A stretch of 64,000 bases of DNA from JADJPO01 sp963750395 (GTDB lineage: Bacteria; Actinomycetota; Actinomycetes; Actinomycetales; Kineosporiaceae), in contig CAVVQM010000016.1 in NCBI GenBank assembly GCA_963750395.1, forward strand, positions 124,001 to 188,000, given 5' to 3'. Shown here in pieces: positions 34,166 through 43,609 of this stretch. How positions within the stretch are numbered: position 1 is the stretch's first letter; each line of letters begins with the position of its first letter. The notes under the pieces are model-generated. The model was not told the origin of the DNA, ran no database searches, and saw only the letters and a program-made list of their open reading frames with translations. The position numbers and the translations under genes were made by a program.

Positions 34166-35701
34166 TCAGCCCGTGAGGCGCTCGGTGAGCAGCTGCTTGA
34201 CCCTGGCCGCATCGGCCTGGCCGCGCATGTCCTTCATGACCGCCCCGACCAGGGCCCCGACCGCGGCGACCTTGCCCCCGCGGACCTTCTCCGCGACGGC
34301 CGGGTTGGCCGCGATCGCCCGGTCCACCGCCTCGGTGAGCGCACCGTCGTCGCTGACCACCTGCAGGCCGCGGGCGGTCACCACCTCGGCCGGGGATCCC
34401 TCGCCGGCGAGCACGCCGTCCAGCGCCTGCCGGGCCAGGGAATCGGTCAGGACGCCGTCGTCGACCAGGCCCTGCAGCTCGGCGACCTGCGCCGGAGTGA
34501 TCGCGAGCGCGGTCAGGTCCACGCCCTCGGCGTTGGCGCGCCGAGCGAGCTCGCCCATCCACCACTTGCGCGCCGCCGCTGGGGTCGTACCGGCGGCGAC
34601 GCTGGCCTCGATCACCTCGATCGCCCCGGCGTTGACCACGTCGCGCATCTCCGGCTCGGAGAACCCCCACTCGCCGGTCAGCCGCCGGCGGCGCTGCGCC
34701 GGCGGTTCGGGCAGGGTGGCGCGCAACCGCTCGACCCAGGCCGCATCCGGTGAGATCGGCACCAGGTCGGGTTCGGGGAAGTAGCGGTAGTCCTCGGCAT
34801 CGGACTTCTGCCGGCCCGAGGTGGTCACGCCCGTGTCCTCGTGCCAGTGTCTGGTCTCCTGCACGACGGTTCCACCACCGGCGAGCCGGGCGGCCTGGCG
34901 GCCGATCTCGTACCGGACGGCGCGCTCCACGCTGCGCAGCGAGTTCACGTTCTTCGTCTCGCTGCGGGTGCCGAACGCCGCGTCGGGCGAGCGTCGCAGA
35001 CTGGCGTTCACGTCGCAGCGCAGCGACCCCTGCTCCATCCGGACGTCGCTGACCCCCAAGGCGCGCAACAGATCCCGCAGCGCGGTGACGTAGGCACGCG
35101 CCACCTCGCCGGCCCGGGCCCCGGTGCCGGTGATCGGCTTGGTGACGATCTCGATCAGCGGGATGCCGGCGCGGTTGTAGTCGACGAGCGAGTAGTCGGC
35201 GCCATGGATGCGTCCGGTGGCGCCGCCGACGTGCAGTGACTTGCCGGTGTCCTCCTCCATGTGCGCGCGCTCGATCTCGACGCGGAACACCTCGACCCCA
35301 CCGCTCCCGTCGTCCAGTTCCACGTCGAGGTAGCCGTCGTGGGCGATCGGCTCGTCGTACTGGCTGGTCTGGAAGTTCTTGGGCATGTCCGGGTAGAAGT
35401 AGTTCTTGCGCGCGAAACGGCACCACGAGGCGATCTGGCAGTTCAGCGCCAGCCCGATCCGCACCGCCGACTCCAACCCGGTGGCGTTCAGCACCGGCAG
35501 CGAGCCTGGCAGGCCCAGGCAGGTCGGGCAGACCTGGCTGTTCGGCTCGGCGCCGAAGGCGGTCGGGCACCCGCAGAACATCTTCGTCGCGGTGTTCAGC
35601 TCCACGTGCACCTCGAGCCCGAGCACGGGGTCGAAGGCTGCCACGGCCTCGTCGAAGCCCAGGACGGCGTCGGCCACGGTGCCACTGATCGATGCGGTCA
35701 T
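34166..35701 (-). CDS. gatB: Aspartyl/glutamyl-tRNA(Asn/Gln) amidotransferase subunit B
   Basis: 511 residues. GLEVHVELNTATKMFCGCP and CPTCLGLPGSLPVLN (residues ~28-80) carry the zinc cysteines; SLVDYNRAGIPLIEIVTKP and DVRMEQGSLRCDVNASLR are the kinase-like core; the C-terminal GatB/YqeY tail ends TERLTG. With GatA and GatC it converts Glu-tRNA(Gln)/Asp-tRNA(Asn). ATG 35701 has GGAGG 8 bases upstream. The reading frame is open straight through from gatA without a stop. Confidence 0.95.
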   Translation of the reverse strand: MTASISGTVADAVLGFDEAVAAFDPVLGLEVHVELNTATKMFCGCPTAFGAEPNSQVCPTCLGLPGSLPVLNATGLESAVRIGLALNCQIASWCRFARKNYFYPDMPKNFQTSQYDEPIAHDGYLDVELDDGSGGVEVFRVEIERAHMEEDTGKSLHVGGATGRIHGADYSLVDYNRAGIPLIEIVTKPITGTGARAGEVARAYVTALRDLLRALGVSDVRMEQGSLRCDVNASLRRSPDAAFGTRSETKNVNSLRSVERAVRYEIGRQAARLAGGGTVVQETRHWHEDTGVTTSGRQKSDAEDYRYFPEPDLVPISPDAAWVERLRATLPEPPAQRRRRLTGEWGFSEPEMRDVVNAGAIEVIEASVAAGTTPAAARKWWMGELARRANAEGVDLTALAITPAQVAELQGLVDDGVLTDSLARQALDGVLAGEGSPAEVVTARGLQVVSDDGALTEAVDRAIAANPAVAEKVRGGKVAAVGALVGAVMKDMRGQADAARVKQLLTERLTG

Positions 35702-37237
35702 GCGGGCCACCTCCGATACGTGCGACCCGATCCTGTCGAGGATCGCGCTCCCCCAGCGAGCGGCCAGGGCCGCCTCGACGGCGCCACCGACCCGGTAGAG
35801 CCGGTCGTCGGCGCCGGCCGGGGCGAGGATCTGCAGTCCCACGGGGAGCCCGTCCTCCTCGGCGAGGCCCGCCGGCAGCGACATGCCGGGTATGCCGGCC
35901 AGGTTCGCCGGGATGGTCGCGACGTCCTGCAGGTACATCGACAAGGGGTCCTCGAGCTTCTCGCCCAGCTTGAAGGCGGTCGTCGGCGCCGTCGGCGAGA
36001 TCAGCACGTCGGCCACCGAGAACGCGGCGGCGAAGTCGCGCTGGATCAACGTGCGGACCTTCTGAGCGCTGCCGTAGTAGGCGTCGTAGTAGCCGGAGGA
36101 CAGGGCGTAGGTGCCCAGGATGATCCGGCGCTTGACCTCGTCGCCGAACCCGGCGGCCCGGGTCGCGGCCATCACCTGCTCCGCGGTCGGGTCGTCCACC
36201 CCCTCGGGGTAGACCCGCAGGCCGTAGCGCATCGCGTCGAAGCGGGCCAGGTTGCGAGCTCGCCTCGCTGGGCAGGATCAGGTAGTAGGCCCCGAGCGCC
36301 GCCCGGAAGCTCGGGCAGCTCACCTCGACCACCTTGGCCCCGGCGGCGGTGAGCAGGTCGACGGCCTCCTCGAAGCGCGCCTGCACACCCGGCCTGGTAC
36401 CCCTCGCCACCGAGTTCGCGGACGACGCCGACCGTGACGCCGTCCAGGTCACCGGCGCGCCCCGCGCCGGGCGGCGGCCACGACGTCCGGGGTAGGGCTC
36501 GTTCAGGCTGGTCGAGTCCAGTGGGTCATGCCCGGCCATCACCTCGTGCAGCAGCGCGGCGTCCAGCACACTGCGCGCGCACGGACCGGCCTGGTCCAGG
36601 CTGGAGGCCAGAGCCACCAGCCCGTAGCGGCTGACCGCGCCGTAGGTGGGCTTGACGCCGACGGTGCCGGTGACCGCCGCGGGCTGGCGGATCGAGCCGC
36701 CGGTGTCCGTCCCGGTGGCCAGCGGCGCGATGAACGCGGCCAGCGCGGCCGCCGACCCCCGCCGGATCCACCGGGGATCCGCTCAGGTCCCACGGGTTGC
36801 GGGTCGGGCCGTAGGCCGAGTGCTCGGTGCTCGAGCCCATCGCGAACTCGTCCATGTTCGTCTTGCCCAGCATCGGCATCCGGGCGTCCTTGAGCCGCCG
36901 CACCACGGTCGCGTCGTAGGGGGGCACCCAGCCGCGCAGGATCGCTGCTGCCGCAGGTGGTCGGCAGGCCGCGGGTGGCCATCACGTCCTTCACCGCGAT
37001 CGGCACCCCGGCCAGGGTCGGCAGCGGCTCGCCGGCGGCGCGGGCGAGCGTCCACGGCGCGGGCCTGTGGCCAGCGCGGAGTTGCCGGCCACATGCAGGT
37101 AGGCGCCGACGTCGCCGTCCACGTCGGCGATCCGGTCCAGGTGCCGCCTGGGTCACCTCGACCGAGCTGAAGCTCCTGTCCGGCCAGCCCGTCCGCGAGA
37201 TCGGCGGCGCTGCGAGCCGGGTGAGGTCGGCGCTCAT
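35702..37237 (-). pseudogene. gatA: gatA (amidotransferase subunit A), disrupted by about ten single-base indels
   Basis: Pieces of GatA in correct order but in three frames: LPTLAGVPIAVKDVMATRG (catalytic Lys), KTNMDEFAMGSSTEHSA, TDTGGSIRQPAAVTG (Ser-cisSer-Lys site), then PTYGAVSRYGLVALASSLDQ, GVQARFEEAVDLL and, from about 36240, one clean frame IILGTYALSSGYYDAYYG ... GLPVGLQILAP. Both insertions and deletions occur between ~36240 and 37200. ATG 37237 overlaps the gatC stop (TGATG). Each fragment is highly conserved and the enzyme is normally essential, so I think this is low-quality sequence. No stop separates it from gatB. Confidence 0.8.
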
Positions 37238-37533
37238 CAGTCCTCCTCCAGGATCCGCGGCACCCGGAACCGCTCCTGCTCCGACTCCGGGGCCCCGGCC
37301 AGGGCCGCCTCGGTGCCCAGGCAGGGCCTGATCACGTCGGGCCGGGTCACGTTGGTCAGCGGCATCGGGTGGCTGGTCGCCGGGACGTCGTCGCCGGCCA
37401 CCTCGCGCACGGTGGCCACCGCGTCGAGGATGACGTCGAGCTGGCCGGCCAGACGGTCCAGCTCGTCGGGGCTGAGGTCGATCCGGGCGAGCATCGCGAG
37501 GTGGCTGACCTCCTCGCGGGAGATCGCGGACAT
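37237..37533 (-). CDS. gatC: Aspartyl/glutamyl-tRNA amidotransferase subunit C
   Basis: 98 residues, full length. ISREEVSHLAMLARIDLSPDELDRLAGQL and the C-terminal FRVPRILEED are family hallmarks; the small subunit wraps around GatA and GatB. Start ATG 37533 (MSAISREEV); a longer reading from 37563 is less likely. First gene of gatC-gatA-gatB. Confidence 0.93.
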   Translation of the reverse strand: MSAISREEVSHLAMLARIDLSPDELDRLAGQLDVILDAVATVREVAGDDVPATSHPMPLTNVTRPDVIRPCLGTEAALAGAPESEQERFRVPRILEED

Positions 37534-37593
37534 GACGGCTGGCTCCTGGTGGCTCGGGAACATGTCTCAGGAGGCGGAGCCTGGCGGTCGAGT

Positions 37594-38670
37594 CTAGGCC
37601 GAACCGGTGACAGCCCCGTTACGCAGCTGCCGGGCGAGCTCGAGCCGCGGCCGAGGCGCCGGGACGTCCAGAGTCGGTCGAGCATGTCGAACAGCCGGTC
37701 CAGGGCGCGCCGGGCGGCAGGCGCGCTCACCCTGGCCGACCAGGGCCGCGATCAGGACCGGATAGGCCTCCTCCGACAGGGCTCGGCCGACGATCAGTGC
37801 GCGGCAGGGCGAGGTCCTCGGCGCGGGCGGGCTGCGCCCGAGGCCAGCAGCAGACTGGCCGGCGCGCAGCACGGCGCGCAGATAGCGCCGCCGAAGCCGG
37901 TCGCGCTCCAGCTCCAGCCAGCTGTCCGCCTCGGTGCCGGCCAGCAGGTCACCGCCGTAGTGGTCGGTGGCCCGCAGGTAGGCGGCCAGGGCCAGGGACG
38001 GCGCCCCCTGCGCCTCGGCGCGCAGCGCCTCGTCGAGATCGTTCTCGAAGGTCCTCAGGTCCACCTCGAGGGCCGGGTCCTCGACCAGCTCGAGGCGGCT
38101 CGCCTTGGCGCGCAGGAAGAACGGCGCGTCCCGCTCGTCGCGGTTCGGTTCCAGCGCGCGCTGGACGTAGTTCAGCGTGACCCGTAGGTTGCGGGCCGCG
38201 TCGGATTCGTCCAGGTCGGGCCACAGGTGGGCGGTCAGCTGTTGGCGTGAGGCCTGGCCGCGCAGCACCAGGTACCCCAGGAGCTGGCGCACCCGGGCGC
38301 GCCGCAGATTCGCGTCGTCCACCTCCACGCCGTCGCGGACCAACCTCAGCCCACCCAGCACCTCCAGCCGCAGCGCGTGCCGGGGGGCCGGCGGCACCAC
38401 GTTCAGCAGGCGGCGCGCCGTCCGGGACAGGGGGCTGCCGGATTCCTCGATCCGGTACAGCGCCCCGCGGGCCGCCGGACCGAGCGAGCGCACCAGGTGC
38501 GTGCCCTCGTCGCGATCGGCCGCCACCAGGGCGACCGCGAGCAGGACCAGCCAGCCGACCGGCAGGGTCCCGACGACGGCGTCCAGGTCGCCCTCGGCCA
38601 GGTCGTCGATGGCCTCGATCCGGCCGTCACGGCGCAGGGCGACGATCACCCGGGCCAGCCGGTGGGACAC
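37594..38670 (-). CDS. AfsR/SARP-type winged-helix + BTAD regulator, 3' end frameshifted
   Basis: About 358 residues from GTG 38670. After ~100 residues of helical N-terminus comes an OmpR-like winged helix (LEVLGGLRLVRDGVEV ... RARVRQLLGYLVLRG, then LTAHLWPDLDESDAARNLRVTLNYVQRAL), followed by a BTAD region (VDLRTFENDLDEAL ... YGGDLLAGTEADSWLELERDRL). Near 37680-37840 the frame shifts and returns: ALIV, LSEEAYPVLIAALVGQGERA and VPAPRPRLELARQLRNG are in this frame, RRALDRLFDMLDRL in another. It lies 2 bases after the MalT-like ATPase gene, so the two may act as one split regulator. Confidence 0.75.
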   Translation of the reverse strand: MSHRLARVIVALRRDGRIEAIDDLAEGDLDAVVGTLPVGWLVLLAVALVAADRDEGTHLVRSLGPAARGALYRIEESGSPLSRTARRLLNVVPPAPRHALRLEVLGGLRLVRDGVEVDDANLRRARVRQLLGYLVLRGQASRQQLTAHLWPDLDESDAARNLRVTLNYVQRALEPNRDERDAPFFLRAKASRLELVEDPALEVDLRTFENDLDEALRAEAQGAPSLALAAYLRATDHYGGDLLAGTEADSWLELERDRLRRRYLRAVLRAGQSAAGLGRSPPAPRTSPCRALIVGRALSEEAYPVLIAALVGQGERACRPARPGPAVRHARPTLDVPAPRPRLELARQLRNGAVTGSA

Positions 38671-38672
38671 GG

Positions 38673-40664
38673 TCAGCCCCCCAGCAGCCTGGTGCCGTCC
38701 CAGCGGGCCCGGCTGCTCGGCACCAGGACGTACTGCAGGGCGAGGGCTGCCGGGCTGATCCGCAGCAGCACCAGGGGCAGCGCCATGCGGTGGCCGGTGA
38801 TCGGCTCGAGGGCGGCGGCGGCGGCCTCGTCGTCCTCGCCGGCCTGAACCGCGGCCTCCGCGATCCGCTCGGCCAGTCCCGCCCACGGCAGCGGCGAGGT
38901 CTCCACCAGCGCCTGGAGCTGAGCGAACCACGCCAGCGCCCTCGGGCGGTCCCCGGTGAACGCCGCCAGCACGATGGGCACCACGAGATGCCGCGGGGAC
39001 CGCACGGCCGCCGTGTCCATCTCGCGGACCAGGGTCTCGGCCTCCTCCCGGGCCAGATGCCCGTCCCCGGTCAGCCGCAGCGCCTCGACCAGCTCGCACC
39101 GGATCGAGGACCGCAGGGTGGCCGGGGCCCGCGGCAGCGACTGCCGCGCCCACGCCAGCGCCCGTGCCGGTTCGCCCAGGGTGAGCAGGAGCAGGTTCGC
39201 GCGCAGCCAGTCGACCAGCACGGACAGTGGCCCGCTCGCGGAGCGGACATCCAGGCGAACGAACTCCTCCTGGGCGGTCTGGGGCCGATCGGCGAGCATC
39301 GCCCGAGCCAGTCCGGCGGTGATCAGGGCGTCGGACACCCCACCTCGGCCCAGTTCGCCCCAGCGCGAGATGATCGGAAGCATGGCAGCGGTCTCGTTGT
39401 GCCAGAACGCGAGATGGAACAGCCCGACCAGACAGGCCATCTCCCCCGTGACGTCGCCCGCGGCGCGGAACCCCTCGGCGGCGGTCTCCAGGTGATCGCG
39501 CGCCTGCCACGGATGGCTGCCCTTCGTCATGGTGCCGGCCAGCAAACGGCCGGCCGGGGTGAGCTTCTCAGCCTCGGGCAGTGCGCGCTGCCAGGCGGCG
39601 AGCACGTCGATTCCGACGGCCGGGGTGATCCCGTAGCAGGCCTGGACGATCTGTTCGCGGACCTGGTCCCACTTCCCGGCCTGCAGCAGGAGCCGCATGG
39701 CCTGGCGCAGTTGTCCCCGGCGGAACAGCCCGGCGGGTGCGCCGGCGAGCGCGGCGGCCACCTCGGGTTCGTGCTTCACCGGCCGTAGAGCGTTGTGCCA
39801 CAACGGATGAACGGTCCAGAAGTCGTCCCGACTGGAGACCAGGGGAACGTCGTCCAGCAGGGCGGACAGATCGACCGGACGGCGCAGGAGCTCACCGAGG
39901 AGGTCGTCGTCGCCCGAACCGATCTCGGCCAGGACCGAGAGCACCTGCCGATGCAGGGGGGACAGGGAGCGCACGACCTCCTCCCACAGGTAGTCCTCGA
40001 CGTGTCGCCGTCCCGTGGTGGCGATGAGCTCCGCCAGGGCCGGCCAACCGCTGATCCCGTCGAGCAGATCGGCTTTCACCCCCCGGCTGTCGGCGAAGTC
40101 GGCGAGCTCGGGCGAGGCGAAGGCAAGGTCGCTCTCGCCGAGTGCCAGCGCACTGCCCTCGGCCAGCATCCGGGACAGACGCAGCTGCAGGGGCGGGCGC
40201 GAGGCCAGCACCAGGTGGCCGTTGCCGGGCAGCACGTCGAGTAGTTCGGTGACCAAGCGGTGACCGGCCGAACCGGCGGGGACGGTGTGCAGGTCGTCCA
40301 GGACCAGCGCCACCTGGGTCGGTGCCCGACTCCAGACGGCGTCGGCGACCAGCCGGGCGGCGATCCGTGGCTCGGTCGGCACGTCCACCGGCAGCGGAGC
40401 ACCCAGACCGCCCATCAGGTCCTCGACCATCACCGAGACCGCGGCGTGGTCGGCCCCGGCGCCCACCCAGACGTCCAACCCGGCGACCGAGAGCCGATTC
40501 TCGGCCAGCGCCTGGGCCAGCAGGGTGCTCTTGCCGAAACCCGGCCCGGCGACCACGGTGAGCGCCCTGACGCGAAAGCGCTCGGAGAGCACCGCGAGCA
40601 GGCGCGGGCGCAGGACCGCCGGCCTGCTCAGGGTCGGCGGCCGCCGTGGAGGAGGCCGGCTCAC
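38673..40664 (-). CDS. MalT-like STAND ATPase (LuxR-family regulator without its own DNA-binding domain)
   Basis: 663 residues. Walker A VVAGPGFGKSTLLAQAL (~37-53), Walker B VALVLDDLHTVPAGSAG (~117-133) and sensor HLVLASRPPLQLRLSR mark a MalT/AfsR-type NTPase; the C-terminal ~350 residues are TPR-like helical repeats (GRLLAGTMTKGSHPWQARDH, LARAMLADRPQTAQEEFVRL). No C-terminal LuxR helix-turn-helix; instead the next gene, 2 bases on, encodes a winged-helix/BTAD protein. Probably controls the P450-DyP genes immediately upstream on the same strand. Confidence 0.8.
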   Translation of the reverse strand: MSRPPPRRPPTLSRPAVLRPRLLAVLSERFRVRALTVVAGPGFGKSTLLAQALAENRLSVAGLDVWVGAGADHAAVSVMVEDLMGGLGAPLPVDVPTEPRIAARLVADAVWSRAPTQVALVLDDLHTVPAGSAGHRLVTELLDVLPGNGHLVLASRPPLQLRLSRMLAEGSALALGESDLAFASPELADFADSRGVKADLLDGISGWPALAELIATTGRRHVEDYLWEEVVRSLSPLHRQVLSVLAEIGSGDDDLLGELLRRPVDLSALLDDVPLVSSRDDFWTVHPLWHNALRPVKHEPEVAAALAGAPAGLFRRGQLRQAMRLLLQAGKWDQVREQIVQACYGITPAVGIDVLAAWQRALPEAEKLTPAGRLLAGTMTKGSHPWQARDHLETAAEGFRAAGDVTGEMACLVGLFHLAFWHNETAAMLPIISRWGELGRGGVSDALITAGLARAMLADRPQTAQEEFVRLDVRSASGPLSVLVDWLRANLLLLTLGEPARALAWARQSLPRAPATLRSSIRCELVEALRLTGDGHLAREEAETLVREMDTAAVRSPRHLVVPIVLAAFTGDRPRALAWFAQLQALVETSPLPWAGLAERIAEAAVQAGEDDEAAAAALEPITGHRMALPLVLLRISPAALALQYVLVPSSRARWDGTRLLGG

Positions 40665-40709
40665 ACCCCCGATGCTAGGACCGGCACCTAACCGGGCGAA
40701 ACCGAGTAA

Positions 40710-42011
40710 TCAGGCGTCATCGACGTCATTGCGCAGCAACAACCGCATGGGCACCGGCCCATCGAACGTCGGACGGCCCCGGACGCCGTCCGCCCGGCGC
40801 AACCGCGGCTCGAGCAGGACCGCCGCGACCGCCGACACGAGGAGTTGGGTGGCGAGCGACTCACCGAGGCAGGCGTGCGGGCCGGCGCCGAAGTGCAGGT
40901 AGGCGCTCGGCGGCCGGTCGATCCGGTAGGCACGGGGGTTTTCGACCAGGTCGCGGTCCTGCATCGCCGACAGGGTGGAGAGCATGACGAGCCTGCTACC
41001 CGCGCCGGGGCAGACCTGTTCGCGCAGCAGGCCCGGCGACTGCGGGTTGAATCGCAGGCTCTCCCGCACATGGGCGGCGAGCGCGGCCCGATCCCCCCGC
41101 TGTGCCGCGGCGGCCGCCACGGCCGCGACCCGCGGATGATCCAGCAGATGGTCGACCACCCGGATGACGGCCTCGGCCGTCGTGGGAACGCTCGCCACGA
41201 TCAGCCCGAGCAGATCGCCCACCACGCGCTCGTCGTCGGAGTACCGCGCCGCCAGGGCCGCCAGCACGGTCGGCGCTCCGGCTCCCTCGCCGTCCGGCTC
41301 CGACCGCAACGGCGCCAGCGTCGCCTCGATGACCTCGCGCAGCGAGACGGCGGCCGCCTCGGCGCGCATCCGGACGCCGCGGTCGCCCCGTGGGTTCAGG
41401 AAGCAGTCCTCGAACAGGTCCCAGGCCCATTTCGCCAGGGGGGAGTCGGGCTCGCCCACCCCGAAGAACTCCGCCACGAAGCCGTTCATCAACGGGTGGG
41501 CGAACTCGCCGACCAGATCGACACGGCCTTGCGGACGGGCGGTCTCGAGCAGCCGGACGGCGAGGTCCTGGGCCCACCGGCCCACCACCTCGGCGTCGGC
41601 CACGGCCAGGACCGAGTCGAGTTCGCGGCGCGCCTGCGCATGCGCGGGCCCGTCCAGACCGAGCACGAAACCGCCTGCCAACCGGTTGATCGGCTTCACG
41701 TACGGGGTGACCAGATACTGCCCGGAGGTGTCGGACGCGGCGGCCGTCACGTCGCGGGCGCGGGTGAGCAGGGTCAGATGCTTGACCGTCTGCCGGGGCC
41801 GGAACCGGCGCAGCAGCGCGAGCAGCAACGGCGGCGGATCGGAGAGTTTGGCACCCACCGTGAGTTCGGCCACCTGGGCGACGCCGCGGCGCAGGTCGCC
41901 GGGCAGCTCGGCCAGGACGGCGCGCAGCGGCGGCAGCACGCCGTCCAGGTGGAGCTGGGTCCAGCTCCACTCGCGCGCGACGGCGGGCTGTCCCGATGTC
42001 GTCCGGTCCAT
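40710..42011 (-). CDS. Cytochrome P450 with atypical I-helix
   Basis: 433 residues. Heme-binding loop HFGAGPHACLGESLA with Cys381; ExxR is ESLR (317-320); the meander region is present. The I-helix reads LIVASVPTTAEAV (270-282): the usual (A/G)Gx(D/E)T acid is absent and a Pro precedes the Thr pair. This suggests peroxide-driven or isomerase-type chemistry rather than normal O2 activation (inference). ATG 42011 shares bases with the stop of the DyP gene (TGATG), so translation is coupled. No redoxin partner gene is nearby. Confidence 0.88.
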   Translation of the reverse strand: MDRTTSGQPAVAREWSWTQLHLDGVLPPLRAVLAELPGDLRRGVAQVAELTVGAKLSDPPPLLLALLRRFRPRQTVKHLTLLTRARDVTAAASDTSGQYLVTPYVKPINRLAGGFVLGLDGPAHAQARRELDSVLAVADAEVVGRWAQDLAVRLLETARPQGRVDLVGEFAHPLMNGFVAEFFGVGEPDSPLAKWAWDLFEDCFLNPRGDRGVRMRAEAAAVSLREVIEATLAPLRSEPDGEGAGAPTVLAALAARYSDDERVVGDLLGLIVASVPTTAEAVIRVVDHLLDHPRVAAVAAAAAQRGDRAALAAHVRESLRFNPQSPGLLREQVCPGAGSRLVMLSTLSAMQDRDLVENPRAYRIDRPPSAYLHFGAGPHACLGESLATQLLVSAVAAVLLEPRLRRADGVRGRPTFDGPVPMRLLLRNDVDDA

Positions 42012-43564
42012 CAGCGTTCCCCGCCCTCTTGTGATCCCTCTCGTGGTCCTTCTCGTGATCCTTCTCGAGATCCCTCTCGTGATCGTCGGGGTCCGGGAAC
42101 GGGCTCGTTGCTGCCCAGCCGGCTGAGCCAGGTGATCGCCGAACGGCTGGGCACCAGGAAGTACTCGCCGCCGCGCACCTGCACGCACGAGGCGTCGACG
42201 GTGAGGTAGATCTGTTCGCCCCGATCGGGATCTGCGGCGCCGACGCCGGCGTCCACCCCCGCGGACGGGTCGGCCTCCAACCGCATCCGGCCGCTGCCGC
42301 GGGAGCACTCGCCGACGATCGGGTCGCGGTCGGCGCTGAGCGCGAAGGCGTTGCCGTCGTTCAGCCACTGGGACTGCACCAGCTCGAACTGCCCGGCGAT
42401 GTCGGCCTGGTAGCAGGCGAAGATCATCCCGCGCTCGGCGTCCTCGGTACCCGGGCCGTAGAGGGGCCCGTACGGCATGCCGCGGCGGATGATCCGGCGC
42501 CGGAACTCCAGCCCGCCGTCGAGCACGGTGGAGGCACGTGGGTTGGCTCGACGCACGTGGGAGCCGAGCGGACAGAGCGCACCGTCCGGGTCTTCACTGT
42601 AGTCGAAGTCGTTGCTGGGCAACCCTTTTCGAGACTTACCCGGATCGGTCCGGGAGTGCATCAACGAGGTGCCGTCGGTCCAGCGACCCATCAGCTTGGC
42701 CCGGATCAGTTCCGGGTCGAGGTCGGCCTCCTCGGCGGCCCTGGCCACCAATGCCCGGAAGGCGCCGACGTCCTGCTCCAGCTTGCGCAGCACGAGATAG
42801 CTGCCGCCCATGGTCAGGGCCGGAACGTCGTCGACGGCGGTGCCGTCCTCCGCCGGCATCCCGAGGATGAACTCCCCGGCCTTGAGTGGCACCCATTCCC
42901 CGTCGACCAGCCGACCCGTGCCGGTGACCGCCCGGGGGTGAACACCCTCGACGGCCGGCTGCGAGATACCGTCCCGATAGCCGAAATGCTCGATATCCCC
43001 TGGCAGCTTTGCGGTCTCGATCCGGCCCGTGGTGACGGCTGCGCCCGTGGTCAGGGTCTGGTCCGGCTCCGTGACCCCCGACTGCCAGAAACCCTGTTCG
43101 AGTTCGGCGACCTTCGCAGCGACCTCCGCCGGTTGTCCCGACACCATCAGCATCAGGTCGAGACCGCTGTCCGGACCGAACGGGTCGTGCCAGTCGACCG
43201 GTACCGGGCTTCCTTGCTCGACCGGTCGAACCGGGTCACCCAGCATCGCGGCGCGGGCTGCCATCCCCTGCCGAAAGGCCTCCGGCAGCAGGGACAGCAG
43301 GGCCGGTGTCACCCCGAGCCGGCGCAGTCCGGCATGGGTGACGGCGAGGTTGACCGCCAACCGGGGCGTGCGGGCGGCCGCGGTGGTGATCTGGCCGGCG
43401 AGCTCGCCGAGCCACTGGCGGGCATCCTTGGGTTCGACGACCGAGAGGAACACGAACGTCATCGCCTCGTGGCGGTAGGGACGCAGGATGTTGCCCTGAA
43501 TGTCGTCCAACGGCAGGTGCGGTGTCTCGGTGGCGGAACGTCGCCGGCCTGGCCTGGTACGCAT
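42011..43564 (-). CDS. DyP-type heme peroxidase
   Basis: 517 residues. LDDIQGNILRPY at the N-terminus; the distal GxxDG motif is GYRDGISQP (195-203, Asp198); the proximal heme His is in CPLGSHVRRANPR (His336); the distal Arg is near 357 (RRRIIRRG). No Tat or signal peptide, so cytoplasmic. Longer than typical bacterial DyPs (about 300-450), with DWHDPFGPDSGLDLMLM inserted region and a C-terminal tail of REGS repeats encoded by four 12-bp units. Translationally coupled to the P450. Confidence 0.9.
   Translation of the reverse strand: MRTRPGRRRSATETPHLPLDDIQGNILRPYRHEAMTFVFLSVVEPKDARQWLGELAGQITTAAARTPRLAVNLAVTHAGLRRLGVTPALLSLLPEAFRQGMAARAAMLGDPVRPVEQGSPVPVDWHDPFGPDSGLDLMLMVSGQPAEVAAKVAELEQGFWQSGVTEPDQTLTTGAAVTTGRIETAKLPGDIEHFGYRDGISQPAVEGVHPRAVTGTGRLVDGEWVPLKAGEFILGMPAEDGTAVDDVPALTMGGSYLVLRKLEQDVGAFRALVARAAEEADLDPELIRAKLMGRWTDGTSLMHSRTDPGKSRKGLPSNDFDYSEDPDGALCPLGSHVRRANPRASTVLDGGLEFRRRIIRRGMPYGPLYGPGTEDAERGMIFACYQADIAGQFELVQSQWLNDGNAFALSADRDPIVGECSRGSGRMRLEADPSAGVDAGVGAADPDRGEQIYLTVDASCVQVRGGEYFLVPSRSAITWLSRLGSNEPVPGPRRSREGSREGSREGPREGSQEGGER
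42033..42080. repeat. Four 12-bp tandem units at the DyP 3' end
   Basis: GATCCCTCTCGT repeated four times with one or two changes each; encodes the (R-E-G-S/P) tail. In frame, so copy-number change would only lengthen the tail. Confidence 0.85.
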
Positions 43565-43609
43565 CGGGGGTGTCCTCTCTCTCAGCGTGATGAGGGTGCG
43601 CAGCCGGGG

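Noticed and set aside
36539..37237. Separate short genes in the gatA region
   Set aside because: All readable pieces are consecutive parts of GatA in shifting frames.
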